A stretch of DNA of 6,865 nt from Bacillota bacterium (GTDB taxonomy: Bacteria; Bacillota; Clostridia; Peptostreptococcales; Anaerovoracaceae): NCBI GenBank assembly GCA_017431395.1, contig JAFRLD010000073.1, positions 1 through 6,865 of the forward strand, in the 5' to 3' direction. Position numbers and translations under genes: made by a program. Numbering within the stretch: the stretch's first letter is position 1; each line of letters starts with the position of its first letter. The notes beneath the pieces are model-generated. The model was not told the DNA's origin and ran no database searches. It was given only the letters and a program-made list of their open reading frames with translations. Below, in pieces: positions 1-6,450 of this stretch.

Positions 1-26
1 TAAGGTTTTCAGAAAATTACAATATC

Positions 27-55
27 ATTATATAGTGTGTTCTCTGAATTGGCAA
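27..55 (-). promoter_or_regulatory. Leftward sigma-A-type promoter for a gene left of the window
   Basis: Read on the minus strand, a -35 box TTGCCA (55-50) and a perfect -10 box TATAAT (32-27) are separated by exactly 17 bp. The TTGCCA box matches the TTGACA consensus at five of six positions. Transcription would start near position 20 and run out of the left edge. It lies directly after the stop codon of the large fused gene, so the next gene on this strand probably has its own transcription unit, although readthrough is not excluded because no terminator hairpin is visible in positions 1-61. The gene it serves is not in the window. Confidence 0.7.
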
Positions 56-61
56 GCGGGA

Positions 62-3000
62 TCAGCTCTCCGCCGCCATCTTATCCTCCAGGTTCTTGTG
101 CGCCGTCGTCATCATCAGTTTGATCCGGTTCAGCTGATTCACGTGGGATGCGCCCGGGTCGAAGTCTATGGCGACGATATTCGCCTTCGGACTGAACTTG
201 CGCATGGCCTTCATCATGCCCTTGCCGGTCACGTGGTTCGGCAGGCAGGCGAACGGCTGCAGGCAGGCGATGTTCTCAACGCCATGTTCGATCAGCTCGA
301 CCATCTCACCGGTCAGAAGCCACCCTTCTCCGCACTGGTTGCCCAGGGAGACGACCTGGGACGCCGACTTCGCGGTCTCCTCGATCGTCGATGGTTCGTA
401 GAAGCGTTTTGACGCCCGCAGAGCCTTTCGCATCGGGGCACGGTAGTGCTCGATGAACCGGATGGCCGCCTTATTGCCCATCATCGCGCCATAGCTGCCG
501 GACAGGTGCTGGTAATTGAACTCCTTGTTCTGCATGCCATAAAGCAGGAAGTCCATCAGGTCCAGTACGACCGCTTCGCCGCCTTCTTCCTCGATGACAC
601 CGACGATATCGTTGTTGGCCGTCGGATGGTACTTGACCAGGATCTCGCCGACCACACCGACCTTTGGCTTCCTGATGTCCCGCAGAGGCAGACGGTCGAA
701 ATCGTGGACGATCCCGGCGATGTTCTTTTTGTACTCCCGCATGTCGCCGTTCATCACATTCTTCTCTGCCTGCTTGTTCCAGAACTCATAGAGCTTATTG
801 GCAGAGCCAGGCTCGACCTCATAAGGCCGGGTCGCATACAGCACTCTCATGAACAGATCGCCATAGATCACGGCCATCATGCCCCGTTTGATCAGTTTCG
901 GGTCGGTGAGCTTGAAGCCCGGGTTCGTTTCCAGGCCGGCCGCATTGACCGAAATGATCGGGATCTGGGACATGCCGAGATCTTTCAGCGCCTTACGGAG
1001 CAGCGAAATGTAGTTCGAAGCACGGCACTGCCCGCCGGTCTGCGACATGAAGACCGCGGTCTTATCCAGATTATACTGTCCGGACTTCAGGGCCGCGATC
1101 GTCTGTCCCAGCGTAACGATCGTCGGATAGCATGCATCGTTGTTGACATATTTCAGGCCCTCTTCCACCGCGTTGGTCGTCACCGGCGGAAGCTCGATCG
1201 CCCGGTAACCGCAGGAACGCATCATCTTCTCCAGCAGACGGAAATGGATCGGGGACATCTGCGGCATCATGACCGTGTATTCGTCCTTCATTTCCTTAGT
1301 GAAGATCTGACGCTCGTAAGGTACGTTCGTCGGCTGCGCCTTGACATCGTTCTTCTCGCGCTCCATGATGGCGGCCCGCAGGGACCGGACACGGATCCTC
1401 GCCGCGCCCAGATTCGAGCCTTCGTCGATCTTAAGGACCGTATAGAGCTTATTATTGTTGTGGCAGATCTCCTCGACCTGGTCTGTGGTGACCGCATCGA
1501 GCCCGCAGCCGAAGGAGTTGAGCTGGATCAGCTCCACATCGTCCCGGGTCCCGGCGAAGATCGCCGCCCGGTACATCCTCGAATGGTAGACCCACTGGTC
1601 GAGGACGCGGATCGGACGCTCCAGTGTCGCCAGATGACAGACGGAATCCTCTGTCAGGACGATCATTCCATAGGAGTTGATCAGCTTGTCCATGCCGTGG
1701 TTGATCTCAGGATCCACGTGGTACGGACGTCCCGCCAGGACGATGGCCTTGGCGTGGTTCTCCTCTGCGTATTTCAGAGCGGCTTCTCCCGCGGCTGCCA
1801 TATCTTCATGGAATTTGCGGTCCTCGGCGCGCGCCGCGTCGACCGCCCGGCCGATCTCAGAGATCGTGATCCCCATCGGCTTGAAGACCTTCTTCAGCTC
1901 CTGCTTCAGCCGTTTATCATCGTCATACGGCAGGAACGGGTGCAGGAAAGTGACCCCTTCCTCTTCGATGATCTCGTCCATATTGTTGGCGATGACCTCC
2001 GGATAGGTCGCAACGATCGGGCAATTGTAGTGGTTCGGCTGCTTCTCATCCTCTACCCGCTCATAGTTGATGCTCGGATAGAAGATCAGCTTGTGGCCGT
2101 CCGCGATCAGCGACTTGATATGACCGTGGACCAGCTTAGCCGGATAACAGGCCGTATCCGAGGAGATCGTATCCATGCCCATCTCGTAGATGGACTTCTT
2201 TGACATAGGAGAAAGCACGACGTGGAAGCCGAGCTTCGTGAAGAACGTGTGCCAGAACGGGTAGTTCTCATACATGTTCAGCACGCGCGGGATCGCGATG
2301 GTGCCCCGCAGAGCCGCATCCTCCGGCAGGCTCTCATAATCGAAGAGCCGTTTCAGCTTATACTGGTACAGGTTCGGCAGGTCGGTCTCCTTCTCCGCCT
2401 TGCCGGCCCCCTTCTCGCAGCGGTTGCCCGTGATCAGACGGCTACCGTCGGCGAATTTATTGATGGTGAGCAGGCAGTTGTTCTCGCACTGCCGGCATCT
2501 CGTAGTCGAAGTCTTCACATCGAACGTCTCGAGCTCATCACGCTTCAGAAGGCTGGAATGCTGGCCTTCCTTGCAGTTATCCCTGGCGATCAGCGCGCAG
2601 CCGAAGGCTCCCATCAGACCGGAGATGTCCGGACGGACAACGTCCTTGCCCAGGATCTTCTCAATACTGCGCAGCACCGCTTCGTTCAGGAACGTTCCGC
2701 CCTGCACGACGATCTTCTCTCCGGCATCTTCAGGGTTTCTGAGCTTGATGACCTTGTACAGGGCATTTTTGATGACCGAATAGGAAAGCCCTGCGGAGAT
2801 ATCCCCGATCGTGGCACCCTCCTTCTGGGCCTGCTTGACCTTCGAGTTCATGAAGACGGTGCACCTCGTTCCGAGGTCTACCGGAGCCTTGGCCAGCAGT
2901 GCCTCCTGTGCGAATTCAGGCACGCTCAGGTTGACAGACTTGGCATAAGTCTCGATGAAGGATCCGCAGCCGGAGGAACAGGCCTCATTCAGCATAATGT

Positions 3001-4300
3001 TATAAAGCGCATTGTCTTTTATCCTCATGCACTTCATGTCCTGTCCGCCGATGTCGAGAATGAAGTCGACGCCCGGCAAAAACTCTTCCGCTGCCTTATA
3101 GTGCGCCATGGTCTCGATCTCGCCCATGTCTGCATGGAATGCGGCCTTGATCAGATTCTCTCCGTAGCCGGTGACCGCCGTGCCTGCGATGTAGCAATCC
3201 TCAGGCATCTGGTCGTAGACATCCTTAAGCATCTCAATGATCGGGGCGATCGGCTTGCCTCGATTGTTTTTATAGAAAGTATACAGAACATTTTTATCGT
3301 CATCCATGACCACGGACTTGGTCGTGGTCGAACCCGCGTCGATCCCTAAAAATAGCCGTCCGGAGGCATCTTTGAGATCCTTCCTGCGGACCTTGGCCTG
3401 GCCGTGACGGGCACGGAATTCGTCCAGATCCTCCTGATCGCGGAACAGCGGTTCGATCAGCCCGGTGTCTCTGAGCTGGCTCTGGTCCGCGCGCTTCAGG
3501 CGGTTCAGGATCTGCGGCAGATTCGTCTCATCGTATTTGCCAGCCAGATATGCCGCGCCGATGGCGACGAAAAACCTGGAATTATCCGGGAAGATCACGT
3601 CTTCCGGAGCGATATCGAGCGTTTCGATGAAGCGCTTCCTGAGCTCCGGCAGGAAGGACAGAGGTCCGCCCAGAAAAGCGACTTTGCCGCGGATCGGATG
3701 ACCGCAGGCCAGGCCGGAAATGGTCTGGTCCACGACCGCCTGAAAGATCGATGCTGCCAGGTCCTCTATCTTGGCACCGTCATTGATCAAAGGCTGGATA
3801 TCCGTCTTCGCGAATACCCCGCAGCGGGCCGCGATCGGATAGATCAGCGTATGCTTCTCCGCCGCCGCGTTCAGCCCGTCCGCATCGGTATTGAGCAGCA
3901 CTGCCATCTGGTCGATGAATGCTCCCGTACCGCCGGCACAGGTTCCGTTCATCCTCTGTTCGATGGTCTGTCCGTAGAAGGTGATCTTCGCATCCTCACC
4001 TCCAAGCTCGATCGCAGTATCCGTTTCGGGGATCAATTCTTCGACCGCCCTGCTGCAGGCTATGACCTCCTGCTCGAACGGGACCTGCACCAACTTCGCC
4101 AGGGACAGTCCGCCGGAGCCCGTGATAACCGCCTGGACGGGGGTGTCGCCGAATTCGTGCTCCGCCTTCTCGATCAGCTCTTCGACCTTATCGAAGACAT
4201 TGGACATGTGCCGTTCATACCGGCTGTAGATGATGTTATCCTCATCATCCATGAATACAAGTTTGACTGTAGTTGATCCTACGTCGATTCCTAATCTCAT
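62..4300 (-). CDS. Giant fused 2-hydroxyacyl-CoA dehydratase activase / DUF2229 iron-sulfur protein
   Basis: The 1412-residue product belongs to the acyl-CoA dehydratase activase-related family. Known members of the wider family (HgdC, BadF/BcrA types) use ATP hydrolysis to push one electron at very low potential from a [4Fe-4S] cluster into a partner dehydratase or reductase in the cytoplasm. Module 1 (about 2-255) has the ATP-binding motif [10 protein letters not shown] (4-13), LGGEDAK (99-105) and cluster-type cysteines 121 (NGTCAGGTG) and 160. Module 2 (about 316-575) has [10 protein letters not shown] (319-328), DIGGQDMK (416-423) and cysteines 441 and 480. A cysteine cluster follows (602, 605, 609, 628), then a DUF2229-like region starting near 668 with ACYP at 717-720, and a second dehydratase-like region (about 1000-1390) with ACYP at 1056-1059 and cysteines 1092, 1323, 1346 and 1352. 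No signal peptide or membrane segment is evident. The ATG start is supported by GAGGA seven bases upstream and by the ATP motif beginning at residue 4. Family assignment is firm; substrate and reaction are unknown. 2-Hydroxyacyl-CoA dehydration or an [8Fe-9S] double-cubane type reductase activity are both possible. Confidence 0.92.
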   Translation of the reverse strand: MRLGIDVGSTTVKLVFMDDEDNIIYSRYERHMSNVFDKVEELIEKAEHEFGDTPVQAVITGSGGLSLAKLVQVPFEQEVIACSRAVEELIPETDTAIELGGEDAKITFYGQTIEQRMNGTCAGGTGAFIDQMAVLLNTDADGLNAAAEKHTLIYPIAARCGVFAKTDIQPLINDGAKIEDLAASIFQAVVDQTISGLACGHPIRGKVAFLGGPLSFLPELRKRFIETLDIAPEDVIFPDNSRFFVAIGAAYLAGKYDETNLPQILNRLKRADQSQLRDTGLIEPLFRDQEDLDEFRARHGQAKVRRKDLKDASGRLFLGIDAGSTTTKSVVMDDDKNVLYTFYKNNRGKPIAPIIEMLKDVYDQMPEDCYIAGTAVTGYGENLIKAAFHADMGEIETMAHYKAAEEFLPGVDFILDIGGQDMKCMRIKDNALYNIMLNEACSSGCGSFIETYAKSVNLSVPEFAQEALLAKAPVDLGTRCTVFMNSKVKQAQKEGATIGDISAGLSYSVIKNALYKVIKLRNPEDAGEKIVVQGGTFLNEAVLRSIEKILGKDVVRPDISGLMGAFGCALIARDNCKEGQHSSLLKRDELETFDVKTSTTRCRQCENNCLLTINKFADGSRLITGNRCEKGAGKAEKETDLPNLYQYKLKRLFDYESLPEDAALRGTIAIPRVLNMYENYPFWHTFFTKLGFHVVLSPMSKKSIYEMGMDTISSDTACYPAKLVHGHIKSLIADGHKLIFYPSINYERVEDEKQPNHYNCPIVATYPEVIANNMDEIIEEEGVTFLHPFLPYDDDKRLKQELKKVFKPMGITISEIGRAVDAARAEDRKFHEDMAAAGEAALKYAEENHAKAIVLAGRPYHVDPEINHGMDKLINSYGMIVLTEDSVCHLATLERPIRVLDQWVYHSRMYRAAIFAGTRDDVELIQLNSFGCGLDAVTTDQVEEICHNNNKLYTVLKIDEGSNLGAARIRVRSLRAAIMEREKNDVKAQPTNVPYERQIFTKEMKDEYTVMMPQMSPIHFRLLEKMMRSCGYRAIELPPVTTNAVEEGLKYVNNDACYPTIVTLGQTIAALKSGQYNLDKTAVFMSQTGGQCRASNYISLLRKALKDLGMSQIPIISVNAAGLETNPGFKLTDPKLIKRGMMAVIYGDLFMRVLYATRPYEVEPGSANKLYEFWNKQAEKNVMNGDMREYKKNIAGIVHDFDRLPLRDIRKPKVGVVGEILVKYHPTANNDIVGVIEEEGGEAVVLDLMDFLLYGMQNKEFNYQHLSGSYGAMMGNKAAIRFIEHYRAPMRKALRASKRFYEPSTIEETAKSASQVVSLGNQCGEGWLLTGEMVELIEHGVENIACLQPFACLPNHVTGKGMMKAMRKFSPKANIVAIDFDPGASHVNQLNRIKLMMTTAHKNLEDKMAAES

Positions 4301-4307
4301 TTCATTA

Positions 4308-4312
4308 TCCTC
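4308..4312 (-). promoter_or_regulatory. Ribosome binding site of the fused activase gene
   Basis: Minus-strand GAGGA, within AAGAGGATAATGAA, ends seven bases before the ATG at 4300. Spacing and sequence are near ideal, which fixes the start of the 1412-residue protein. Confidence 0.8.
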
Positions 4313-4316
4313 TTAA

Positions 4317-4328
4317 ACATATATATGT
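4317..4328. repeat. 12-bp perfect palindrome in the fused gene's leader
   Basis: ACATATATATGT is its own reverse complement. It sits between the predicted start of the minus-strand transcript (near 4340) and the ribosome binding site (4312-4308). It could be an operator half-way between promoter and gene, or simply AT-rich leader DNA. The core is an alternating AT run, which makes chance symmetry likely, so a regulatory role is only suggested. Confidence 0.35.
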
Positions 4329-4356
4329 AGATTTCCAAGACGATATATTCTATAAT
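4328..4356 (+). promoter_or_regulatory. Rightward promoter for the cysteine-rich protein gene
   Basis: A perfect -10 box TATAAT lies at 4351-4356. The best -35 candidate at 17 bp spacing is TAGATT (4328-4333), a poor match to TTGACA, so activation by a regulator or a weak promoter is plausible. The transcript would start near 4363, giving a leader of about 32 bases before the ATG at 4395. The -10 box overlaps that of the opposing promoter by two bases. Confidence 0.5.
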
Positions 4357-4375
4357 AGATACGGGTTTAATGCAA
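4347..4375 (-). promoter_or_regulatory. Leftward promoter for the fused activase gene
   Basis: On the minus strand TTGCAT (4375-4370) and TAGAAT (4352-4347) are separated by 17 bp. The -10 box matches TATAAT at five of six positions; the -35 box matches at only the first three. The transcript would start near 4340, leaving a leader of about 40 bases that contains the 12-bp palindrome and the ribosome binding site. It shares positions 4351-4352 with the opposing -10 box. Confidence 0.5.
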
Positions 4376-4394
4376 TCCATATTTGGTATTAAAA

Positions 4395-5000
4395 ATGAAA
4401 TCGACCATTAGTAAACGTTCATATCAAGCCATTTACAGGTTTTTAGACAAATTTAGTCCAATTGACGGTGACTGCGGGAAGCTCTGCGGGGCTGCCTGCT
4501 GCACCTGCAACACGGACCCGGACGATACGACGCCCCACGCCGAATCCGATGAGGACGCGGATTACTCCATGGGCCTATACCTCATGCCCGGCGAGGAGCA
4601 GATGTATACGTTTGATGAAGACTGGATCCACTGGGGCTACCTGCAGGCCGAAGACTATGACTTCCCTGAGAGCTGGCACGGTAAGATCCCCTTCTTTCAG
4701 TGCACCACGCCCCCGATCTGTCCCAGAGAAAAAAGGCCTCTGCAATGCAGGACCTTCCCATTGGCGCCGCATCTCGATGAGAACGGCTTTCTCTTTATGA
4801 TCTATCATCTCGATCCGCTGCCCTATGCCTGTCCTCTTGTGGACCAAAGGCTGGTCCGCCCTATCCGTCCAGCCTTTGCGAAAGCTACCTGGACGGCCTG
4901 GAACCACCTGATCCGTGACCCGCTCATCCGGGACATGGTCGAGCTTGACTCCATAGTCCGCGAAGAAGAAGGCTGGCCGGTCGAGATCGTATATCCCTGA
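4395..5000 (+). CDS. Cysteine-rich YkgJ-like (CxxCxxCC-type) metal-binding protein
   Basis: The 201-residue soluble protein carries nine cysteines. An N-terminal cluster (Cys27, 31, 35, 36, 38; pattern CX3CX3CCXC) is followed by an acidic stretch (about 40-57), a GLYLMPGEE segment (60-68), and a second cluster in CTTPPICP (Cys103, 109) and RPLQCRTFPL (114-123, Cys118), plus Cys146. The double-cysteine motif together with the RPLxCRxFP block resembles the putative zinc or iron-chelating CxxCxxCC family that includes YkgJ, so bound metal or Fe-S is likely; the spacing here is not the canonical one. No signal peptide or membrane helix is seen. The ATG at 4395 is chosen over an in-frame TTG at 4383, but neither has a good Shine-Dalgarno sequence. 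The first 25 or so codons are AT-rich and then switch to the GC-rich style of the neighbours. It is divergent from the fused activase gene and convergent with the MATE gene, with stop codons only seven bases apart. Actual function unknown. Confidence 0.8.
   Translation: MKSTISKRSYQAIYRFLDKFSPIDGDCGKLCGAACCTCNTDPDDTTPHAESDEDADYSMGLYLMPGEEQMYTFDEDWIHWGYLQAEDYDFPESWHGKIPFFQCTTPPICPREKRPLQCRTFPLAPHLDENGFLFMIYHLDPLPYACPLVDQRLVRPIRPAFAKATWTAWNHLIRDPLIRDMVELDSIVREEEGWPVEIVYP
4865..4896 (+). repeat. Nested inverted repeat inside the cysteine-rich gene
   Basis: CCGTCCAG (4865-4872) and CTGGACGG (4889-4896) are perfect 8-bp complements. Between them lies a smaller perfect hairpin, CTTT-GCG-AAAG (4874-4884). 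The two helices together could form a stable structure in the mRNA of either strand. There is no T-run after it on either strand, so it is not an intrinsic terminator. It may be a chance result of codons in the GC-rich coding region. Confidence 0.35.
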
Positions 5001-5007
5001 AAACAGA

Positions 5008-6381
5008 CTAAAACGGCTCATCCGGCGCGATCCCTAACCGCCGGAATTCTTTTTTGTACATATGATGAAGCATCAGCGCGAAGTACAGCGTGCCGAAGAT
5101 CTCAGCCAGCGGGAACGAGTACCAGACCATGCCGAGACCGAACAGATGCGCGAAAAGCAGAGCGATCGGCAGGACACCGACGAACTGGCGGATGATCGAG
5201 CCCCAAAGGCTGAGGAATCCGTGGCCGGAGGCCTGGAAGATCGAGGACGACATGATGCCGAAGGAAGCCGGCATGAAACACCAGCTGATCGCCCGGAACG
5301 CCGGCACCCCGATCTCGTACATGTCCGCGCTGTCTTTCGCGTTAAAGACTGAGATCAGCTGATGCGGGAAGATCTGGAACAGGATGAACCCGCAGAGCAT
5401 GATGCAGAAAGCGGCGAAGAAGCCTTTTTTGAAAGCTTCCATGAAGCGTTTTCGGTTCTGGGCACCGTAGTTATATCCCATGATCGGCAGAACGCCCTGG
5501 TTGAGGCCGATGCAGGGCATGAAAATAAAGGACTGGAGCCTGCCATAGATCCCCATGACGGCGACCGCGGTTTCTGTGAAGTTGCCAAGGATCATGTTCA
5601 TGGAGAACTGCAGGATCGAGCCGAGCCCCTGCATGAGGATCGCAGGACCCCCTACGGCGTAGATGTCTTTCACGATCTGACCATTCCACTTCCATCCCCT
5701 GAAGTAAACCTTCACCGGATGTTTCCTGCGGAACAGGATATAGGTCCCGAGGACAAAGGACAGGGCCTGGCCGAATACGGTCGCCACCGCAGCGCCAAGG
5801 ACGTCCATCTCTGGGAAAGGCCCGAGGCCAAAGATCAGCAGCGGGTCCATGATGATATTCGAGATGCCGCCGACCAGACCGCAGATCATCGGTACGATCA
5901 TGTTGCCCGTTGCCTGCAGGATCTTCTCCGTGGTGCACTGAACGATGACCATGAGGGAGCCGATCATGACGATGCTGAGATAGATCGTCCCGTTCTCGAC
6001 GATGTATGGCGTGTCGGACATGATGTGCATCATGGGCTTTGACAGGAACAGGCCGATGATGAGGAACGGGATCCAGCTGATAAAGGACAGCCGGTAGCCG
6101 TGGCTCGCCGCCATATTGGCCTCCTCGAATCGTTTGGCGCCCAGGCGTCTTGAGATCAGGGAATTGATGCCGACACCGGTGCCGACCGCCACGGAGATCA
6201 TCAGGAACTGGAACGGGAAGACGTAAGTCACCGCGGCCAGTGCATCCTCTCCCAGGCGGGATACGAAGAAACTGTCCACCACGTTGTACATGGCCTGCAT
6301 AAGCATGGATAGGATGGCAGGCCAGGACATATTAAAAATCAGTTTTCCGATGGGCATTACGCCCATTTTATTTTCTGGCAT
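5008..6381 (-). CDS. MATE-family multidrug/organic cation efflux transporter
   Basis: The 457-residue membrane protein has the length and hydrophobic pattern of MATE transporters: about twelve hydrophobic segments in two six-helix halves (roughly 11-216 and 240-438). Family members export cationic drugs, dyes or metabolites in exchange for sodium ions or protons. Recognisable blocks are the first-helix signature YNVVDSFFVSRLGEDALAAV (32-51), RRLGAKRFEEAN after helix 2 (78-89), the mid-protein NIIMDPLLIFGLG (175-187) and NQGVLPIMGYNYGA (294-307) in the second half. This looks closest to the MepA/DinF-like branch found in Bacillota. The ATG at 6381 is preferred because AAGGAG lies eight bases upstream; a GTG at 6390 overlaps that site and cannot use it. 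It has its own promoter just upstream and ends seven bases from the stop of the convergent cysteine-rich gene. The substrate cannot be read from sequence. Confidence 0.93.
   Translation of the reverse strand: MPENKMGVMPIGKLIFNMSWPAILSMLMQAMYNVVDSFFVSRLGEDALAAVTYVFPFQFLMISVAVGTGVGINSLISRRLGAKRFEEANMAASHGYRLSFISWIPFLIIGLFLSKPMMHIMSDTPYIVENGTIYLSIVMIGSLMVIVQCTTEKILQATGNMIVPMICGLVGGISNIIMDPLLIFGLGPFPEMDVLGAAVATVFGQALSFVLGTYILFRRKHPVKVYFRGWKWNGQIVKDIYAVGGPAILMQGLGSILQFSMNMILGNFTETAVAVMGIYGRLQSFIFMPCIGLNQGVLPIMGYNYGAQNRKRFMEAFKKGFFAAFCIMLCGFILFQIFPHQLISVFNAKDSADMYEIGVPAFRAISWCFMPASFGIMSSSIFQASGHGFLSLWGSIIRQFVGVLPIALLFAHLFGLGMVWYSFPLAEIFGTLYFALMLHHMYKKEFRRLGIAPDEPF
5021..5055 (+). terminator. Rho-independent terminator of the cysteine-rich gene
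   Basis: TCCGGCG (5021-5027) pairs perfectly with CGCCGGA (5039-5045), a 7-bp stem with six GC pairs and an 11-base loop. It is followed two bases later by TTCTTTTTT (5047-5055). It begins 20 bases after the stop codon of the plus-strand gene. The whole element lies inside the last codons of the convergent MATE gene, encoding the stretch around KKEFRRLGIAPDE. On the minus strand the T-rich tract after the stem is weak (TTTT seven bases away), so any action on the MATE transcript would be inefficient. Confidence 0.75.
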
Positions 6382-6388
6382 AAAAAAC

Positions 6389-6413
6389 ACTCCTTGCGAA
6401 AATCACAAGGAGT
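6389..6413 (-). promoter_or_regulatory. 8-bp perfect dyad: hairpin, attenuator or operator at the MATE start
   Basis: On the minus strand ACTCCTTG (6413-6406) is followed by a nine-base loop and the exact complement CAAGGAGT (6396-6389), then G and six T residues (6387-6382) running into the ATG. As RNA this is a small terminator-like hairpin that also covers the Shine-Dalgarno sequence. As DNA it is a symmetrical site that begins right next to the -10 box and spans the expected transcription start, a usual place for a repressor. These readings are not exclusive; the sequence alone does not choose between them. Confidence 0.6.
6390..6395 (-). promoter_or_regulatory. Ribosome binding site of the MATE gene, inside a hairpin arm
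   Basis: Minus-strand AAGGAG lies eight bases before the ATG at 6381 and decides the start in favour of that ATG. The whole site is part of the downstream arm of a perfect 8-bp inverted repeat (6389-6413), so it would be hidden in any RNA that contains both arms. Confidence 0.85.
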
Positions 6414-6442
6414 ATTCTACCACTATAGTATTGATATTTCAA
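6414..6442 (-). promoter_or_regulatory. Promoter of the MATE gene
   Basis: On the minus strand TTGAAA (6442-6437) and TAGAAT (6419-6414) are 17 bp apart, each a good match to the sigma-A consensus. Transcription would begin near 6407, within the upstream arm of the dyad. The -35 box begins only eight bases after the stop codon of the upstream gene, so the MATE gene can be expressed independently of it. Confidence 0.7.
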
Positions 6443-6450
6443 CACGGGAT

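Noticed and set aside
8..48. TTCAGA (8-13) and TCTGAA (43-48) as an inverted repeat flanking the left promoter's -10 box, or as a terminator for the fused gene.
   Set aside because: Six base pairs with a 29-base AT-rich gap is easily found by chance, and there is no suitable T-run after a compact stem.
35..4276. A series of long plus-strand open frames (35-412, 446-2203, 2222-3349, 3404-4276) opposite the fused activase gene.
   Set aside because: All four lie in the same frame, exactly in codon register with the minus-strand gene. They stay open because the sense gene rarely uses TTA, CTA or TCA codons. Their products are rich in Arg, His, Asp and Leu with no recognisable domain and lack ribosome binding sites.
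4575..5021. A minus-strand 148-codon frame opposite the cysteine-rich gene.
   Set aside because: The plus-strand frame has clear cysteine motifs and its own promoter and terminator; the opposing frame shows no domain or ribosome binding site and overlaps the MATE stop region.
5062..6042. Plus-strand open frames (5062-5352 and 5362-6042) opposite the MATE gene.
   Set aside because: They are again codon-register mirror frames of a well-supported minus-strand gene, with charged low-information products and no start signals.
6382..6390. GTG start at 6390 for the MATE gene, adding three residues.
   Set aside because: The GTG overlaps the AAGGAG site itself. The ATG at 6381 has ideal eight-base spacing.
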